Shown here: one piece after another, positions 1 to 8,500 of the stretch
How positions within the stretch are numbered: position 1 is the first letter of the stretch
How the letters are laid out: each line of letters begins with the position of its first letter
Assembly (NCBI GenBank): GCA_018056705.1
Contig: JAGPFE010000027.1
Span: forward strand, 1-40,011
DNA length: 40,011 bases
Direction of reading: 5' to 3'
DNA from: Candidatus Hydrogenedentota bacterium
Lineage (GTDB): Bacteria; Hydrogenedentota; Hydrogenedentia; Hydrogenedentales; CAITNO01
Notes under the pieces: generated by a model
Seen by the model: only the letters and a program-made list of their open reading frames with translations
Told to the model about the DNA's origin: nothing
The model's database searches: none
Position numbers and translations under genes: made by a program

Positions 1-88
1 TCCGGCCGCCCAGTAAGGCTGGCTGACGGCTAAACGCCACCACGGTCTGTCGCGGGTCCGGAATGCCGGCGCCCCCGGCAGTGGGGTG

Positions 89-97
89 TGGTACAAT
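89..97 (+). promoter_or_regulatory. extended -10 promoter element
   Basis: The sequence TGGTACAAT fits the extended -10 form TG-n-TAnAAT. No convincing -35 box lies upstream, where the DNA is G+C-rich and holds a small GCCGG/CCGGC hairpin. A start point near 104 would serve the small ORF at 126 and the 5-formyl-THF cyclo-ligase gene. Bases 1-88 hold nothing else I can name. Confidence 0.4.
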
Positions 98-125
98 GCG
101 GGCGGAAACCCGTGGAGGTGCCGCC

Positions 126-305
126 ATGTGGATCGTGAAGTGGTGGTACCGCGTGCTGTCCGCTTTCGCCGGATTGCGGCGCGCGTCGACACGCGCGGTC
201 ACGATGCCGCCGGGAGATCACGACTCCGGCCATGAGGACGCGGCGGCCACCGCGTCTCCTTCCGCCAGGCATACCTGGCGTGCCCATGGCAGTGGAAGAC
301 ACTGA
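126..305 (+). CDS. possible small leader protein upstream of 5-FCL
   Basis: This 59-residue ORF has one of the better ribosome-binding sites in the area (GGAGGTG at 114-120, six-base spacing to ATG), and an extended -10 lies just upstream. The N-terminus is hydrophobic and aromatic (MWIVKWWYRVLSAFAG), and the rest is polar and low-complexity. It overlaps the start of the 5-formyl-THF cyclo-ligase gene, which has no clear Shine-Dalgarno of its own. It could be a short membrane peptide, or an upstream ORF whose translation opens the downstream start. I recognise no family. The strength of the ribosome-binding site is the main argument for it, and chance is a real alternative. Confidence 0.3.
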   Translation: MWIVKWWYRVLSAFAGLRRASTRAVTMPPGDHDSGHEDAAATASPSARHTWRAHGSGRH

Positions 306-900
306 AGTTACCCGGATCCGGGAGGATAAAGCCCGGTTGCGTCGGGCCCAGCGGGCCCGGTTCGCGGGGGTGGGCCTTCAACGACTGTTGGAGGAAAACC
401 ACCGCCTGGTAGAGGCCCTGGTGGTTCATTCTCTCTTTGCTTGCGCGGAATCCGTCCTGGGCTATTTCCGCCATTTTCCCGAAGAACCCGACCCGCGAGT
501 CCCCCTTGAAGTGGCTGTCAGGAGGGGGAAACGTGTGTATGTTCCGGTCATCTCCGCGAAAGGCATGCCCATGGCGTGGGCCCCGTGGAGCGGTCTGGAA
601 CCGGTACGCGCGGGGATGTACGGCATTCCTGAACCGGATGTACCAGCCATCGTGGATATCGGGACATTACCTTCACCGGTTTTGTGTCTTGTGCCTGGTA
701 TGGCGTTCACCCTCCGGGGGGATCGTCTGGGGCGGGGCGGCGGCTATTACGATCGTTTTCTGGAGCATTTCCGGGGCGACGTAGTGGGTATGGCGTTTTC
801 TCTGTCCCTGGTGGACACCATGCCGCTGGCCCCGGGAGATCAGCCGGTTCATTTCCTCGCCACGCCTGGCGGCGTGATCCGCGCGCTGGCCCGGGAATGA
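286..900 (+). CDS. 5-formyltetrahydrofolate cyclo-ligase
   Basis: This cytoplasmic enzyme converts 5-formyl-THF to 5,10-methenyl-THF using ATP and returns the storage folate to one-carbon metabolism. The 204-residue product has the usual family length. It opens with the basic nucleotide-binding segment (DKARLRRAQRARF) and carries the C-terminal signature GRGGGYYDRFL, preceded by PGMAFTLRGDRLG. I chose ATG 286 because the alternative at 232 adds 18 non-homologous, Arg/Pro-rich residues. Neither start has a good Shine-Dalgarno, and a small hairpin (GCCAGG-CATA-CCTGGC, 266-281) sits just before 286, so coupling to the small ORF at 126 is possible. It is convergent with the inositol-phosphatase gene. 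Confidence 0.9.
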   Translation: MAVEDTEVTRIREDKARLRRAQRARFAGVGLQRLLEENHRLVEALVVHSLFACAESVLGYFRHFPEEPDPRVPLEVAVRRGKRVYVPVISAKGMPMAWAPWSGLEPVRAGMYGIPEPDVPAIVDIGTLPSPVLCLVPGMAFTLRGDRLGRGGGYYDRFLEHFRGDVVGMAFSLSLVDTMPLAPGDQPVHFLATPGGVIRALARE

Positions 901-901
901 A

Positions 902-918
902 CGGCCCCCTCAGGGCCG
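902..918. terminator. hairpin between convergent genes
   Basis: CGGCCC-CCTCA-GGGCCG forms a perfect 6-bp stem at the meeting point of two convergent genes and overlaps the stop codon of the minus-strand gene. There is no T-tract on either strand, so it is at best a weak bidirectional terminator or a pause site. Confidence 0.25.
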
Positions 919-1713
919 GATAATCGCCAGGATGTCCCGGTGTACCGCGCCGTTACTGATCAGTACCCCCTGTTTCCGGTCGAAGACCCGCAGGGGCGAC
1001 CCATCCAGGCGGGTTGCCGTGCCCCCCGCCTCCTCGGCAATCAGTTGGGCGGCCGCGTAGTCCCAGGGATGCAGCGTCATGTGGATGTACGCCTCCGATT
1101 CCCCCGCGGCCACCTGGCATATCCCCCCTACTGCCGCTCCGCAACACCGGATCTGCCCGGCCCGCAACATGATGTTCGATGCCCGCTTCATGAACATCTG
1201 CCGATCTTCCATGACACTGAAGTCGATCTCAACGCAGGCTTCTTCCAGCCGGTTGATTTCTGAAACCCGAAGTGGACGACCGTCGCACCAGGCGCCCCCG
1301 TTCCGCGATGCCAGAAAAAAGCGGTTGTCCAGGGGAAAGGCCACGCCCGCGCATCGGGTCTTGCCGTCTTCCACGAACGCGATGGAAACCCCGAACAGCG
1401 GCCGCATGCCCCGCACGAAGTTATACGTTCCGTCGATCGGGTCCACGACCCACGCCCGGCCGTCCGGGGTATCGGGAAGCCGGCTCAGGCTTCCTTCTTC
1501 CGCCACGAGCGCGTCGTCGGGAAAGGCCTGGTTCAGCGCATCGGCGAACCGCTTCTGAACGGTCAGGTCTACCTCCGTCAGCAGGTCCGCCGGATCTCCT
1601 TTGGAAGTAACGGTGACCAGGTGGCGGGATTCCCACTTTTCCACCACGTACCCGCTGATCCGTTTCAGGAATCGCTCGATGAAATCCAGTTCCGCGCTTG
1701 CTTGTGTTTTCAT
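910..1713 (-). CDS. inositol monophosphatase family phosphatase
   Basis: This Mg2+-dependent phosphatase belongs to the IMPase/FBPase/CysQ superfamily. Visible motifs in order are the metal-ligand pair in LVAEEG, the hallmark WVVDPIDGTYNF and the C-terminal WDYAAAQLIAEEAGG. All expected catalytic acids are present and the length (267 residues) is normal. The substrate cannot be told from sequence: inositol-1-P, histidinol-P, NADP or PAP are all handled by relatives. I chose ATG 1713; a GTG at 1728 would add five residues. The gene lies 58 bases after the ABC ATPase gene on the same strand and is the last gene of a long minus-strand run, so co-transcription is likely. Confidence 0.9.
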   Translation of the reverse strand: MKTQASAELDFIERFLKRISGYVVEKWESRHLVTVTSKGDPADLLTEVDLTVQKRFADALNQAFPDDALVAEEGSLSRLPDTPDGRAWVVDPIDGTYNFVRGMRPLFGVSIAFVEDGKTRCAGVAFPLDNRFFLASRNGGAWCDGRPLRVSEINRLEEACVEIDFSVMEDRQMFMKRASNIMLRAGQIRCCGAAVGGICQVAAGESEAYIHMTLHPWDYAAAQLIAEEAGGTATRLDGSPLRVFDRKQGVLISNGAVHRDILAIIRP

Positions 1714-1771
1714 GATGCCGTTTCCCACGCGATTCTTTCCATCTTATGATATCCGGCCTTTGGGGCGCATC

Positions 1772-2911
1772 TCATGGCGCGAGGCGCTTTTCCGATACCG
1801 GATCAAACACGCGACATTGATCCGTGTCCACCCGCAGACGGATCGTGTCGCCCACTCGGGTGCTACCGGCTGGACAGCGCGCGATCAGTCGCGCACATCC
1901 GCACCTTACGCAGGCGAACGCGTCCGCGCCCGTCAATTCCACGGATTCCACGACTCCCACGGGCAAGTCCCTGTTCGCGTCCATTTCCGCAACGGGGGTG
2001 ACCGATTCCGGCCGCAGGCCGACCAGGATCCGTCGGTCCGGTCGGGATTCCAGGGCGGACCGGTACGCGGAGGGCAACCTGAGCCTGATGGCTTCATCCT
2101 CCGAAACGAAACAGGCCCCCGCGCCATCCGGCTGCCACCGGCCGGAAAGTATCGACATGGGCGGTGAACCGATGAATCGGGCCACGAAAACGGAGGCGGG
2201 ATAGCGGTAAACTTCCAGGGGCGCGCCCACCTGTTCGAGCCGCCCGTCCCGCAGGATGGCGACCCGGTCGCCCATCGTCATGGCTTCGATCTGGTCGTGT
2301 GTGACGTAAACCGCCGCGGTGCCCAGGCGCCGTTGCAGGGCCAGCAACTCCGAGCGGGTCTGCGCGCGGAACTGGGCGTCCAGGTTCGACAGGGGCTCGT
2401 CGAACAGAAAAAGCCGCGGTTGCCGCACGATGGCCCGACCCACGGCCACCCGCTGTTTCTGTCCGCCGGACAGGGCCGCCGGTTTGCGCCCAAGTAACGA
2501 CTCGAGTCCCAGCATGGCGGCGGCTTCGCGCACCCGGCGGTCAATGTCGGCCTTCGGATATTTCCGGTTTCTCAGTCCGAAAGCCATGTTTTCATATACC
2601 GTCATGTGGGGATACAGGGCGTAATGCTGAAATACCATCGCCACGTTCCGGTCCCTGGGGGACAGGGTATTTGCCAGGGTATCTCCGATCCAGATTTCCC
2701 CCGTCTCCGCGGGTTCCAGGCCAGCGATCACCCGAAGCAGGGTGGATTTGCCGCAACCGGAGGGACCGCATACCACCAGGAATTCCCCCTCCCCCACTTC
2801 CAGGGAGATGTCTCGCAACGCGCGGACTCCCCCGGGATAAGTTACGCTGACCGATACCAGGCGTAACGCCGCCGGATCCGCTCCGGTTCCGTGGTCAACT
2901 CCTTTCATCAT
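1772..2911 (-). CDS. sugar-type ABC transporter ATPase (MalK/UgpC-like)
   Basis: This is the nucleotide-binding subunit of a carbohydrate uptake ABC system, acting on the cytoplasmic face of the membrane. It has Walker A (GPSGCGKST), a Q-loop (FQHYALYPHMT), the signature LSGGQKQRVAVGRA, Walker B with LFLFDEPLSNLDA, the H-switch (VYVTHDQIEA), and a C-terminal TOBE/OB regulatory region of about 140 residues, as in MalK, UgpC and MsmK. No permease or binding-protein gene lies in the window, so it is probably a shared ATPase serving importers encoded elsewhere. Its start overlaps the nagA stop as ATGA (2911-2908), which suggests translational coupling. An in-frame GTG at 2935 is the longer alternative. 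Confidence 0.92.
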   Translation of the reverse strand: MMKGVDHGTGADPAALRLVSVSVTYPGGVRALRDISLEVGEGEFLVVCGPSGCGKSTLLRVIAGLEPAETGEIWIGDTLANTLSPRDRNVAMVFQHYALYPHMTVYENMAFGLRNRKYPKADIDRRVREAAAMLGLESLLGRKPAALSGGQKQRVAVGRAIVRQPRLFLFDEPLSNLDAQFRAQTRSELLALQRRLGTAAVYVTHDQIEAMTMGDRVAILRDGRLEQVGAPLEVYRYPASVFVARFIGSPPMSILSGRWQPDGAGACFVSEDEAIRLRLPSAYRSALESRPDRRILVGLRPESVTPVAEMDANRDLPVGVVESVELTGADAFACVRCGCARLIARCPAGSTRVGDTIRLRVDTDQCRVFDPVSEKRLAP

Positions 2912-4095
2912 CTCGCGCGGCATCCGTTGATCCACACCGCTTCAGGCGCGTATTCTGCGCCATCCTGTCCATGATCGACCCGACGAAGCAGAATCCCGTT
3001 GAGGATTCGCCCCTCGGCGGAAAAGGGCACGGTCCAGTGCATGCCACCCAGCAGACGGACGGGCACGCTGTATCCACCTTCCCAGGCCGTTTCCAGGGAC
3101 AGCACGCCATGGCCCGCCGCGCGTGACAGGCTTTCCAGCAGAAGGGTTCCGCTGCCGGCGAGCAGGTCCGTGCCCGCCAGGCACACCCGCCCGTCCGGTT
3201 TCTTTTCCACCGTCGCGCCGAACAGCGTGTATGTTCCGGGCGGCTCACCCGCGAGGCTCACCGCGTCCGAAACGAACAGAAACCGCCCCGGTCCCTTTGC
3301 CCGGATCATCGCGGCAAGGGTGTCCCCGGGCAGGTGGCAAAGGTCCGGTATGAAGGAAGCGACCAGCCGGTCTTCCGCCAGTTGGGGCCACACCGGATTC
3401 CGGTGACGGTGAGTCAGGGCGGGTAGACCGTTTCCCAGGTGTGTGCTGAGACGCGCCCCGGCTTCAGCGGCCGCCCGGATCGTCTCTCCATCCGCCAGCG
3501 TGTGCCCTATGCCGATGAGCAGACGCGGATCCTGTTCATGAACGCGGGATATCAACGCCAGCCCCCCGGGAACTTCCGGGGCCAGGGTCAGGTACCGGAT
3601 GGTTTCTCCGGAAGCGACCATGATCCGGCGGAACGTTTCGATGGAAGCGGGCTGCGCGTGTTCCCGGGGATGCGCGCCTCGGGCCCCGTCCTCAGGCGAA
3701 ATAAACGGTCCTTCAAGGTGAAGCCCCACGGGACGCGCGCCCGCCTGTGCCGCGGGATGCCGGGGCCAGTTCCGGATGAACCCGCCTACCAGGACCGCCT
3801 TGCGTTCCAGCGCGTCTGTCGCGTCGGTGATCAGCGTGGGTAACCAGGCTGCCACGCCTTCCCGGGCAAGGCCCCGGCACAACACCAGGAAATCCGCTTC
3901 GGTCAGCGAGGGATCCTGCAGGTTCACCCCGAACCCGCCATTCACCTGCAGGTCGATCAGCGGTGGACAGAACACCCGTTCCGGCGGTTCCTCGAACGGT
4001 TCCCCTCCGGATCCGCGCGCGATATCGGCGGTTCCCCGCGCCAGGTCGATCCGGATCCGTTGCCTGGAAAAAACGTGCCGAGCGTCAGCGATCAT
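2908..4095 (-). CDS. nagA: N-acetylglucosamine-6-phosphate deacetylase family
   Basis: This amidohydrolase-fold enzyme converts GlcNAc-6-P to GlcN-6-P plus acetate in the cytoplasm, in amino-sugar catabolism and cell-wall recycling. Ligands seen are HLEGPF (Glu128), GIGHT (His198), STHLGNG (His219) and FVSDA (Asp277, catalytic). The family motif normally reads THLFNAM, so the THLGNG version marks a divergent subgroup. Length (395) is normal. The ribosome-binding site (GAGGGGA) is somewhat far from ATG 4095. The stop overlaps the start of the ABC ATPase gene, and the gene begins 30 bases after the fructosamine-kinase-like gene. A relative acting on another N-acetyl-hexosamine phosphate is possible. 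Confidence 0.88.
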   Translation of the reverse strand: MIADARHVFSRQRIRIDLARGTADIARGSGGEPFEEPPERVFCPPLIDLQVNGGFGVNLQDPSLTEADFLVLCRGLAREGVAAWLPTLITDATDALERKAVLVGGFIRNWPRHPAAQAGARPVGLHLEGPFISPEDGARGAHPREHAQPASIETFRRIMVASGETIRYLTLAPEVPGGLALISRVHEQDPRLLIGIGHTLADGETIRAAAEAGARLSTHLGNGLPALTHRHRNPVWPQLAEDRLVASFIPDLCHLPGDTLAAMIRAKGPGRFLFVSDAVSLAGEPPGTYTLFGATVEKKPDGRVCLAGTDLLAGSGTLLLESLSRAAGHGVLSLETAWEGGYSVPVRLLGGMHWTVPFSAEGRILNGILLRRVDHGQDGAEYAPEAVWINGCRAR

Positions 4096-4125
4096 CCGGG
4101 GCTGTCCCCTCTTTGCTAGGACGCG

Positions 4126-5001
4126 TCAGCATCCCAGCCTGGCCAGAATGGATTCTATACTGCCAAGGTAACTGGATCCGAACAGGCGTACGTGTACCAG
4201 CAGGGGGTACAGGTTGTACAGGTCGCGCCGGAGGGCGAAAAAATCCTTTGAAAGCCCCCGAATGGCAGCGTACGCGTCGAAGAATGGTTTTCCAAACGTG
4301 TTGAACAGGGTAGAAAAAGCCAGTTCAATTTCCGGGTGTCCGTAATAAACCGCGGGATCGATCAGGCCCACCAGGCGCCCGTTTCGAGTCAGGATGTTCC
4401 CTCCCCACAGGTCACCATGCAGCAGCGAAGGGTATTCCGGCTCATCGATGTACTGGTCCAGCCGCTCTGCCAGCCGTTCGAGCCGGGCCATGAGTCCCGC
4501 CGGAATCCGCCGTTCTTTCAGTGCCTCGCGGGCCATGTGCAGCAGGCGCTGTTCGCGGAAAAATGGAAGCCATCGATCCGAGGGAGGATTGGGTTGCGGC
4601 AGGGCCCCGATTAAAGTGTCCCGTTCCAGGCCGAACCGGTCCCATCGCGTGGCGTGACACGCCGCGATGACCTCGGCGCAATGCCGCTGGGTAATCGCGT
4701 CGAAGCCGCCACCGTCGTGATCGATGTAAGCCATCACCAGCAGGCCCGGCCCGGCGTGATAGACCTCGGGTACCGGTACCGGGCTCCGCTGGCGCAGGTA
4801 ACGCAGCATCCACCCCTCGAGGGGCAGCGTTGACCGGGCGGGATCGTCCCGTTTGACGGCCACCAGGCGTCCGTCCGCGAGCCGCGCCTTCCACGCTTCG
4901 GCCACGCATCCACCGCTGAGGGGTCTCAGGTCCATCACCGCCGAGCCAAGCACCTGGGCCAACTGCTCCGGAAGGGACGCGCCGGATGCTCGCGCGACCA
5001 T
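4126..5001 (-). CDS. fructosamine/ketosamine-3-kinase family protein
   Basis: This aminoglycoside-kinase-fold enzyme of the FN3K family phosphorylates the C3 hydroxyl of protein-bound ketosamines, which destabilises them and removes glycation adducts. Bacterial members often prefer ribulosamines or erythrulosamines. Motifs are the ATP-site lysine in LVAVKRDD, the catalytic loop LLHGDLWGGNIL and the metal-binding GLIDPAVYYGHPEIELAF. The 291-residue length matches bacterial homologues. ATG 5001 has a strong AAGGAG seven bases upstream, located across the stop of the upstream phosphatase gene, so the two are one transcript and probably coupled. Confidence 0.92.
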   Translation of the reverse strand: MVARASGASLPEQLAQVLGSAVMDLRPLSGGCVAEAWKARLADGRLVAVKRDDPARSTLPLEGWMLRYLRQRSPVPVPEVYHAGPGLLVMAYIDHDGGGFDAITQRHCAEVIAACHATRWDRFGLERDTLIGALPQPNPPSDRWLPFFREQRLLHMAREALKERRIPAGLMARLERLAERLDQYIDEPEYPSLLHGDLWGGNILTRNGRLVGLIDPAVYYGHPEIELAFSTLFNTFGKPFFDAYAAIRGLSKDFFALRRDLYNLYPLLVHVRLFGSSYLGSIESILARLGC

Positions 5002-5005
5002 GGCA

Positions 5006-5488
5006 CTACTCCTTATCCACGCCGTTCCGGACCAGGTATTCGAGCAATGCCCGCCCGCAGGTTTCGACAAGGTCGAAAACCTTTCGAAAACCCTCTGGTC
5101 CCCCATAATACGGGTCCGGCACTTCTTCTGGACACCCCGGCGGGCCGAAGGACGTGAACAGGCGAACCTTGTCCCGGTGTTGCGGAGGACATATCGCCAG
5201 CAGATCCTCGAGGTTTTCCCGGTCCATCGCCAGGATCAGGTCGAACCGTTCGAAATCTTCCCTCCGCACCTGGCGCGCCCGCAACCCGCTCAGGTCCATG
5301 CCTCGCCGCCGTGCTTCCGCCTGCGCCCGGCTGTCCGGCGGATGGCCCACGTGCCACGCGCCCGTGCCCGCCGAATCGATTTCGATCCGGTCCCCCAGCC
5401 CGCGCTCTACCACCAGTTTCCGGAATACGCCCTCGGCCGTGGGACTCCTGCAGATATTGCCCAGGCAGACAAATAACACCCGCGTCAT
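5006..5488 (-). CDS. low-molecular-weight protein-tyrosine phosphatase family
   Basis: This is a cytoplasmic phosphatase with the P-loop VCLGNICRSP near the N-terminus (Cys8 nucleophile, Arg14) and the general-acid aspartate in VPDPYYGG. It is complete at 160 residues. It sits four bases before the fructosamine-kinase-like gene. In bacteria this pairing is well known, and some such phosphatases remove the 5-phosphate from protein-bound ribulosamine-5-phosphate rather than acting on phosphotyrosine. That role fits the context better than tyrosine signalling, since no bacterial tyrosine kinase or capsule locus is in view. Confidence 0.93.
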   Translation of the reverse strand: MTRVLFVCLGNICRSPTAEGVFRKLVVERGLGDRIEIDSAGTGAWHVGHPPDSRAQAEARRRGMDLSGLRARQVRREDFERFDLILAMDRENLEDLLAICPPQHRDKVRLFTSFGPPGCPEEVPDPYYGGPEGFRKVFDLVETCGRALLEYLVRNGVDKE

Positions 5489-5572
5489 CGATATTCTCCG
5501 GGAAAGTGAAACGGTCTTCGTTTGGACGCCCGATATTCTACCCGATCCATCGGCCTTGGCGGACGGCGGCGC

Positions 5573-8500
5573 TCAGGGACCGGCCTTTGCCGCCGGCGTG
5601 GCGGGCGTCACCTGTATCACCTGCTCGGCCACGGTACCCGTGAGCAGATCTTCCGCCAGCAGGTGCCAGGGCCCCGCCGGATCGTTCCACGCGAAATAGA
5701 AATCCAGGGATACCACGTCCTCGCGCGTCATCCGGACGGTTTCCCGGAACCATCGCGGTACCTGTCCCGTCGGATCGGTGAGGCGGATCCTTACCGGCCG
5801 ATCCGCGCTTCCGTTATCCCGGGATCCTGCCGCCCGGACCACGATTCGGACGGCGCATCGCTTACCCCCTTCCGTGCCCGCGGGGCCCACGATCGCGACA
5901 GAGGGTTTTTCATCCGGCACCACGGCCCAGAGCCCGGCTTCACCGGCTTTAAGCGAGACCTTGCTTCCCCCGCGCGCGGGCCGGGAAGGTTCCGCGAGCA
6001 GGTCCATGAGCCGATATCCTTTCCCCACCCCCGGCAGTTTAATCCGTGCCGTGTCCGCGGGGCCCGCCAGCGCGAAATATACCGGCATGGTGCCCAGGGT
6101 TCTCCGCCGCGTGAGCAGGCCACCGCTGTTGTTTTCCTCGGGGGTCAACCCCTCTGCCTGGATACCCGCCGCCGCCAGCGTTGCCTGGATCGCCACGTGC
6201 TCCGGGGGCGGTTCCTGGTCCTTCCCCGGCGTGACGGGACGCAACGGGTGGTTCAGCAACAGGGCCCGCCCATCGGCCGACAGGATCTGGCAACAAGTGC
6301 CGTTACCGTTCCATCCCACGCGACTGCCCGCGTCGGGCGTGAGTCGCTCGGCCCGCGTGATTCCATACCGCGTGTTGCCGGTGTCCGGCGTGACCTCCAC
6401 CCACGCGGGGGCTTCGCCTTCTCCTTCCGCCGGCCGCGCGCCAAAGATTTCGGCCAGGGGATTCGGTTGCCTTCGAACGCCGTATTCCGTGTAACTGCCC
6501 GGTAGCAGGTCCGCCATGAGCGTGCCGCCCCGCGCGTGAAACTCCTGGAACGCCGCGATTTCCCCATCCGTCAGCGCGCGACACTGCGGCAGTACGACCA
6601 CTTTTACGGATGGATCCGCGAGCCGATCAAGCCGGGTCGTATCGACGAAGGCCCAGTCCACGCCGGTCCGGTCCAGCAGGATGGTCCAGTTATCCAGGCA
6701 GGTCTCATCGGGGTCGGGAAAATCCAGGTCGATCCGCCGGAACAGGTGGGTGGCCAGGCTGTCGAATACCAGTACCTTGGGAGGAACGGGCAGCGCGTGG
6801 AACCAGAGGGCCCCTCGCCGCCGGATCGTTTCCGTGGTTTCGATCAGGGCCGCGAGGCCAGGCGAGGGCTGCCCTTCCGGAAGGATCGCTTCCGAAGGGG
6901 ACGACGTGGTCACGCCCGGCAGAAGGGATTCGATCCACAGGCCGTTCAGGCCGAGTCCCGCGCAAAGCCAGGCGGACCATCGGCACGTCTCCGGTTGCCG
7001 CCATCCCGGGAAATCGCCGGGTATCACGCCGTAACCCCGACAGGTGGCCGCGCGCGTGTCCGCCAGCCGCGCCAGGTCAGGCAGATCAAGGTTCACGGCC
7101 AGCCAGTCCATGACGCCCGAGAGGTCCGTTACCCAGCATCCCCCGGATGGCAGGTCTTCCCGCGGCACCCGGAATCCAACGTGTCCTTGTCGATCCGTGC
7201 CCCGGATGGTCCGCGCGCGTTCCGCCATGAACCCCAGGAACGTTTCCGCCGTGAATCGTTGCCAGGCCAGCCAGGGCGCGCGGTTGCCCGGTAAGGTCCA
7301 GTCCGGCTGGATCTGCTCTGCCGGGTCCGTCCATGCGCCATACCGGGATCCCCATGCCGCGTTGAGGGAATCCACGCTTTCAAAATGATCCCGCAGCCAT
7401 GCCGTGAACCCTTCCCTCGCGCGGGGATCCCGACTGCCCGTTCCGCCACCTGCCGGCCACGAGATACCCCAACCCAGCGAGTACATCCGGCACCCTCCCG
7501 CCCAGTGTGTCGCGACGCCTTCCCGCAGCCGCTGATCCGTTTCCGCGACGTACTCCGGGTTCCACGGGCTGGATGCCCGATCACCTTGAAGTTCAGTGGC
7601 CACGACGGGAAACCGCGCCAGTTCGGGCACGAACAGCAGCCCCGCTTTGCCTGCCAGGAGGATCTGTTCTTCTCCTGCCGGCGCGTGTAGCCGACTGAAT
7701 CCCCATGCCGCGAGATTTCGCAGTTTCGCGGCGTATCCGGCGTCCGCCTGGAACAGGTCTTCCGCCGCGTTTAACTCAAAAGAACCGGGCTGATCCGTCG
7801 CGCGCGTCGAGACGTAGCGGACATACCGGTTTCCCCGGCCCATGTCCCATTCGGTGAAATGTCCAGGATCCCCTTCCCGTGTCGTGATCTCGATCTTCAG
7901 CACGCCGCCAGTGGCCTCCGCGACCGGCAGGGACAGCATTACGCGCCCCCCTTCCGCCGTGACGGGTGCCATGGCGAAACCATGCGCCCGGCCGAGCGCG
8001 TCCACGCAACGGGCCGCCACCACGCCCGTCCGGTTCGGATCCGCGTGGGGCGTCAGGGTAACGGTAATGTTCAGCGTGTCGTTTGCCCGGACCCACGTGC
8101 GCTCCAGTTCGGGCTCACCGGCAAAGTCAGGCCATCCGGCGAACCGGACCGTGCCACTGGCCCAGGCCAGGGTCCTGTCACGCCGATTTTTCAGCCACGC
8201 GTCGACGATCTTCATACCCGTTCCCGCCGGAATCTCAACCGTGAAGTGCTGGAGGCCCCGGTCCAGCATGCCGGCATCCCGGATCAGCAGGTAATCCTCC
8301 GAATCCGGCACGCGGATCCGGACTTCCAGGTGCGCGGGCTCTGGCAGCGGCCTGTCGAACCGTACCCGTACCGGGCGCAACTCCGATGCCGCCGCCGGCA
8401 CGTACATCGACTGCACATAGGCATCCGGCAGGTCCGGCGGAATTTCTTCCGACGCGGGTCCCGGTGGGGACGCGTCCTCGATCGCCACGATTGCAACGGG

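Noticed and set aside
1..88. Possible 6S RNA or other ncRNA end upstream of 5-FCL, where ssrS often lies
   Set aside because: No recognisable 6S, tmRNA, SRP or RNase P consensus in these bases on either strand, and the region is cut by the window edge.
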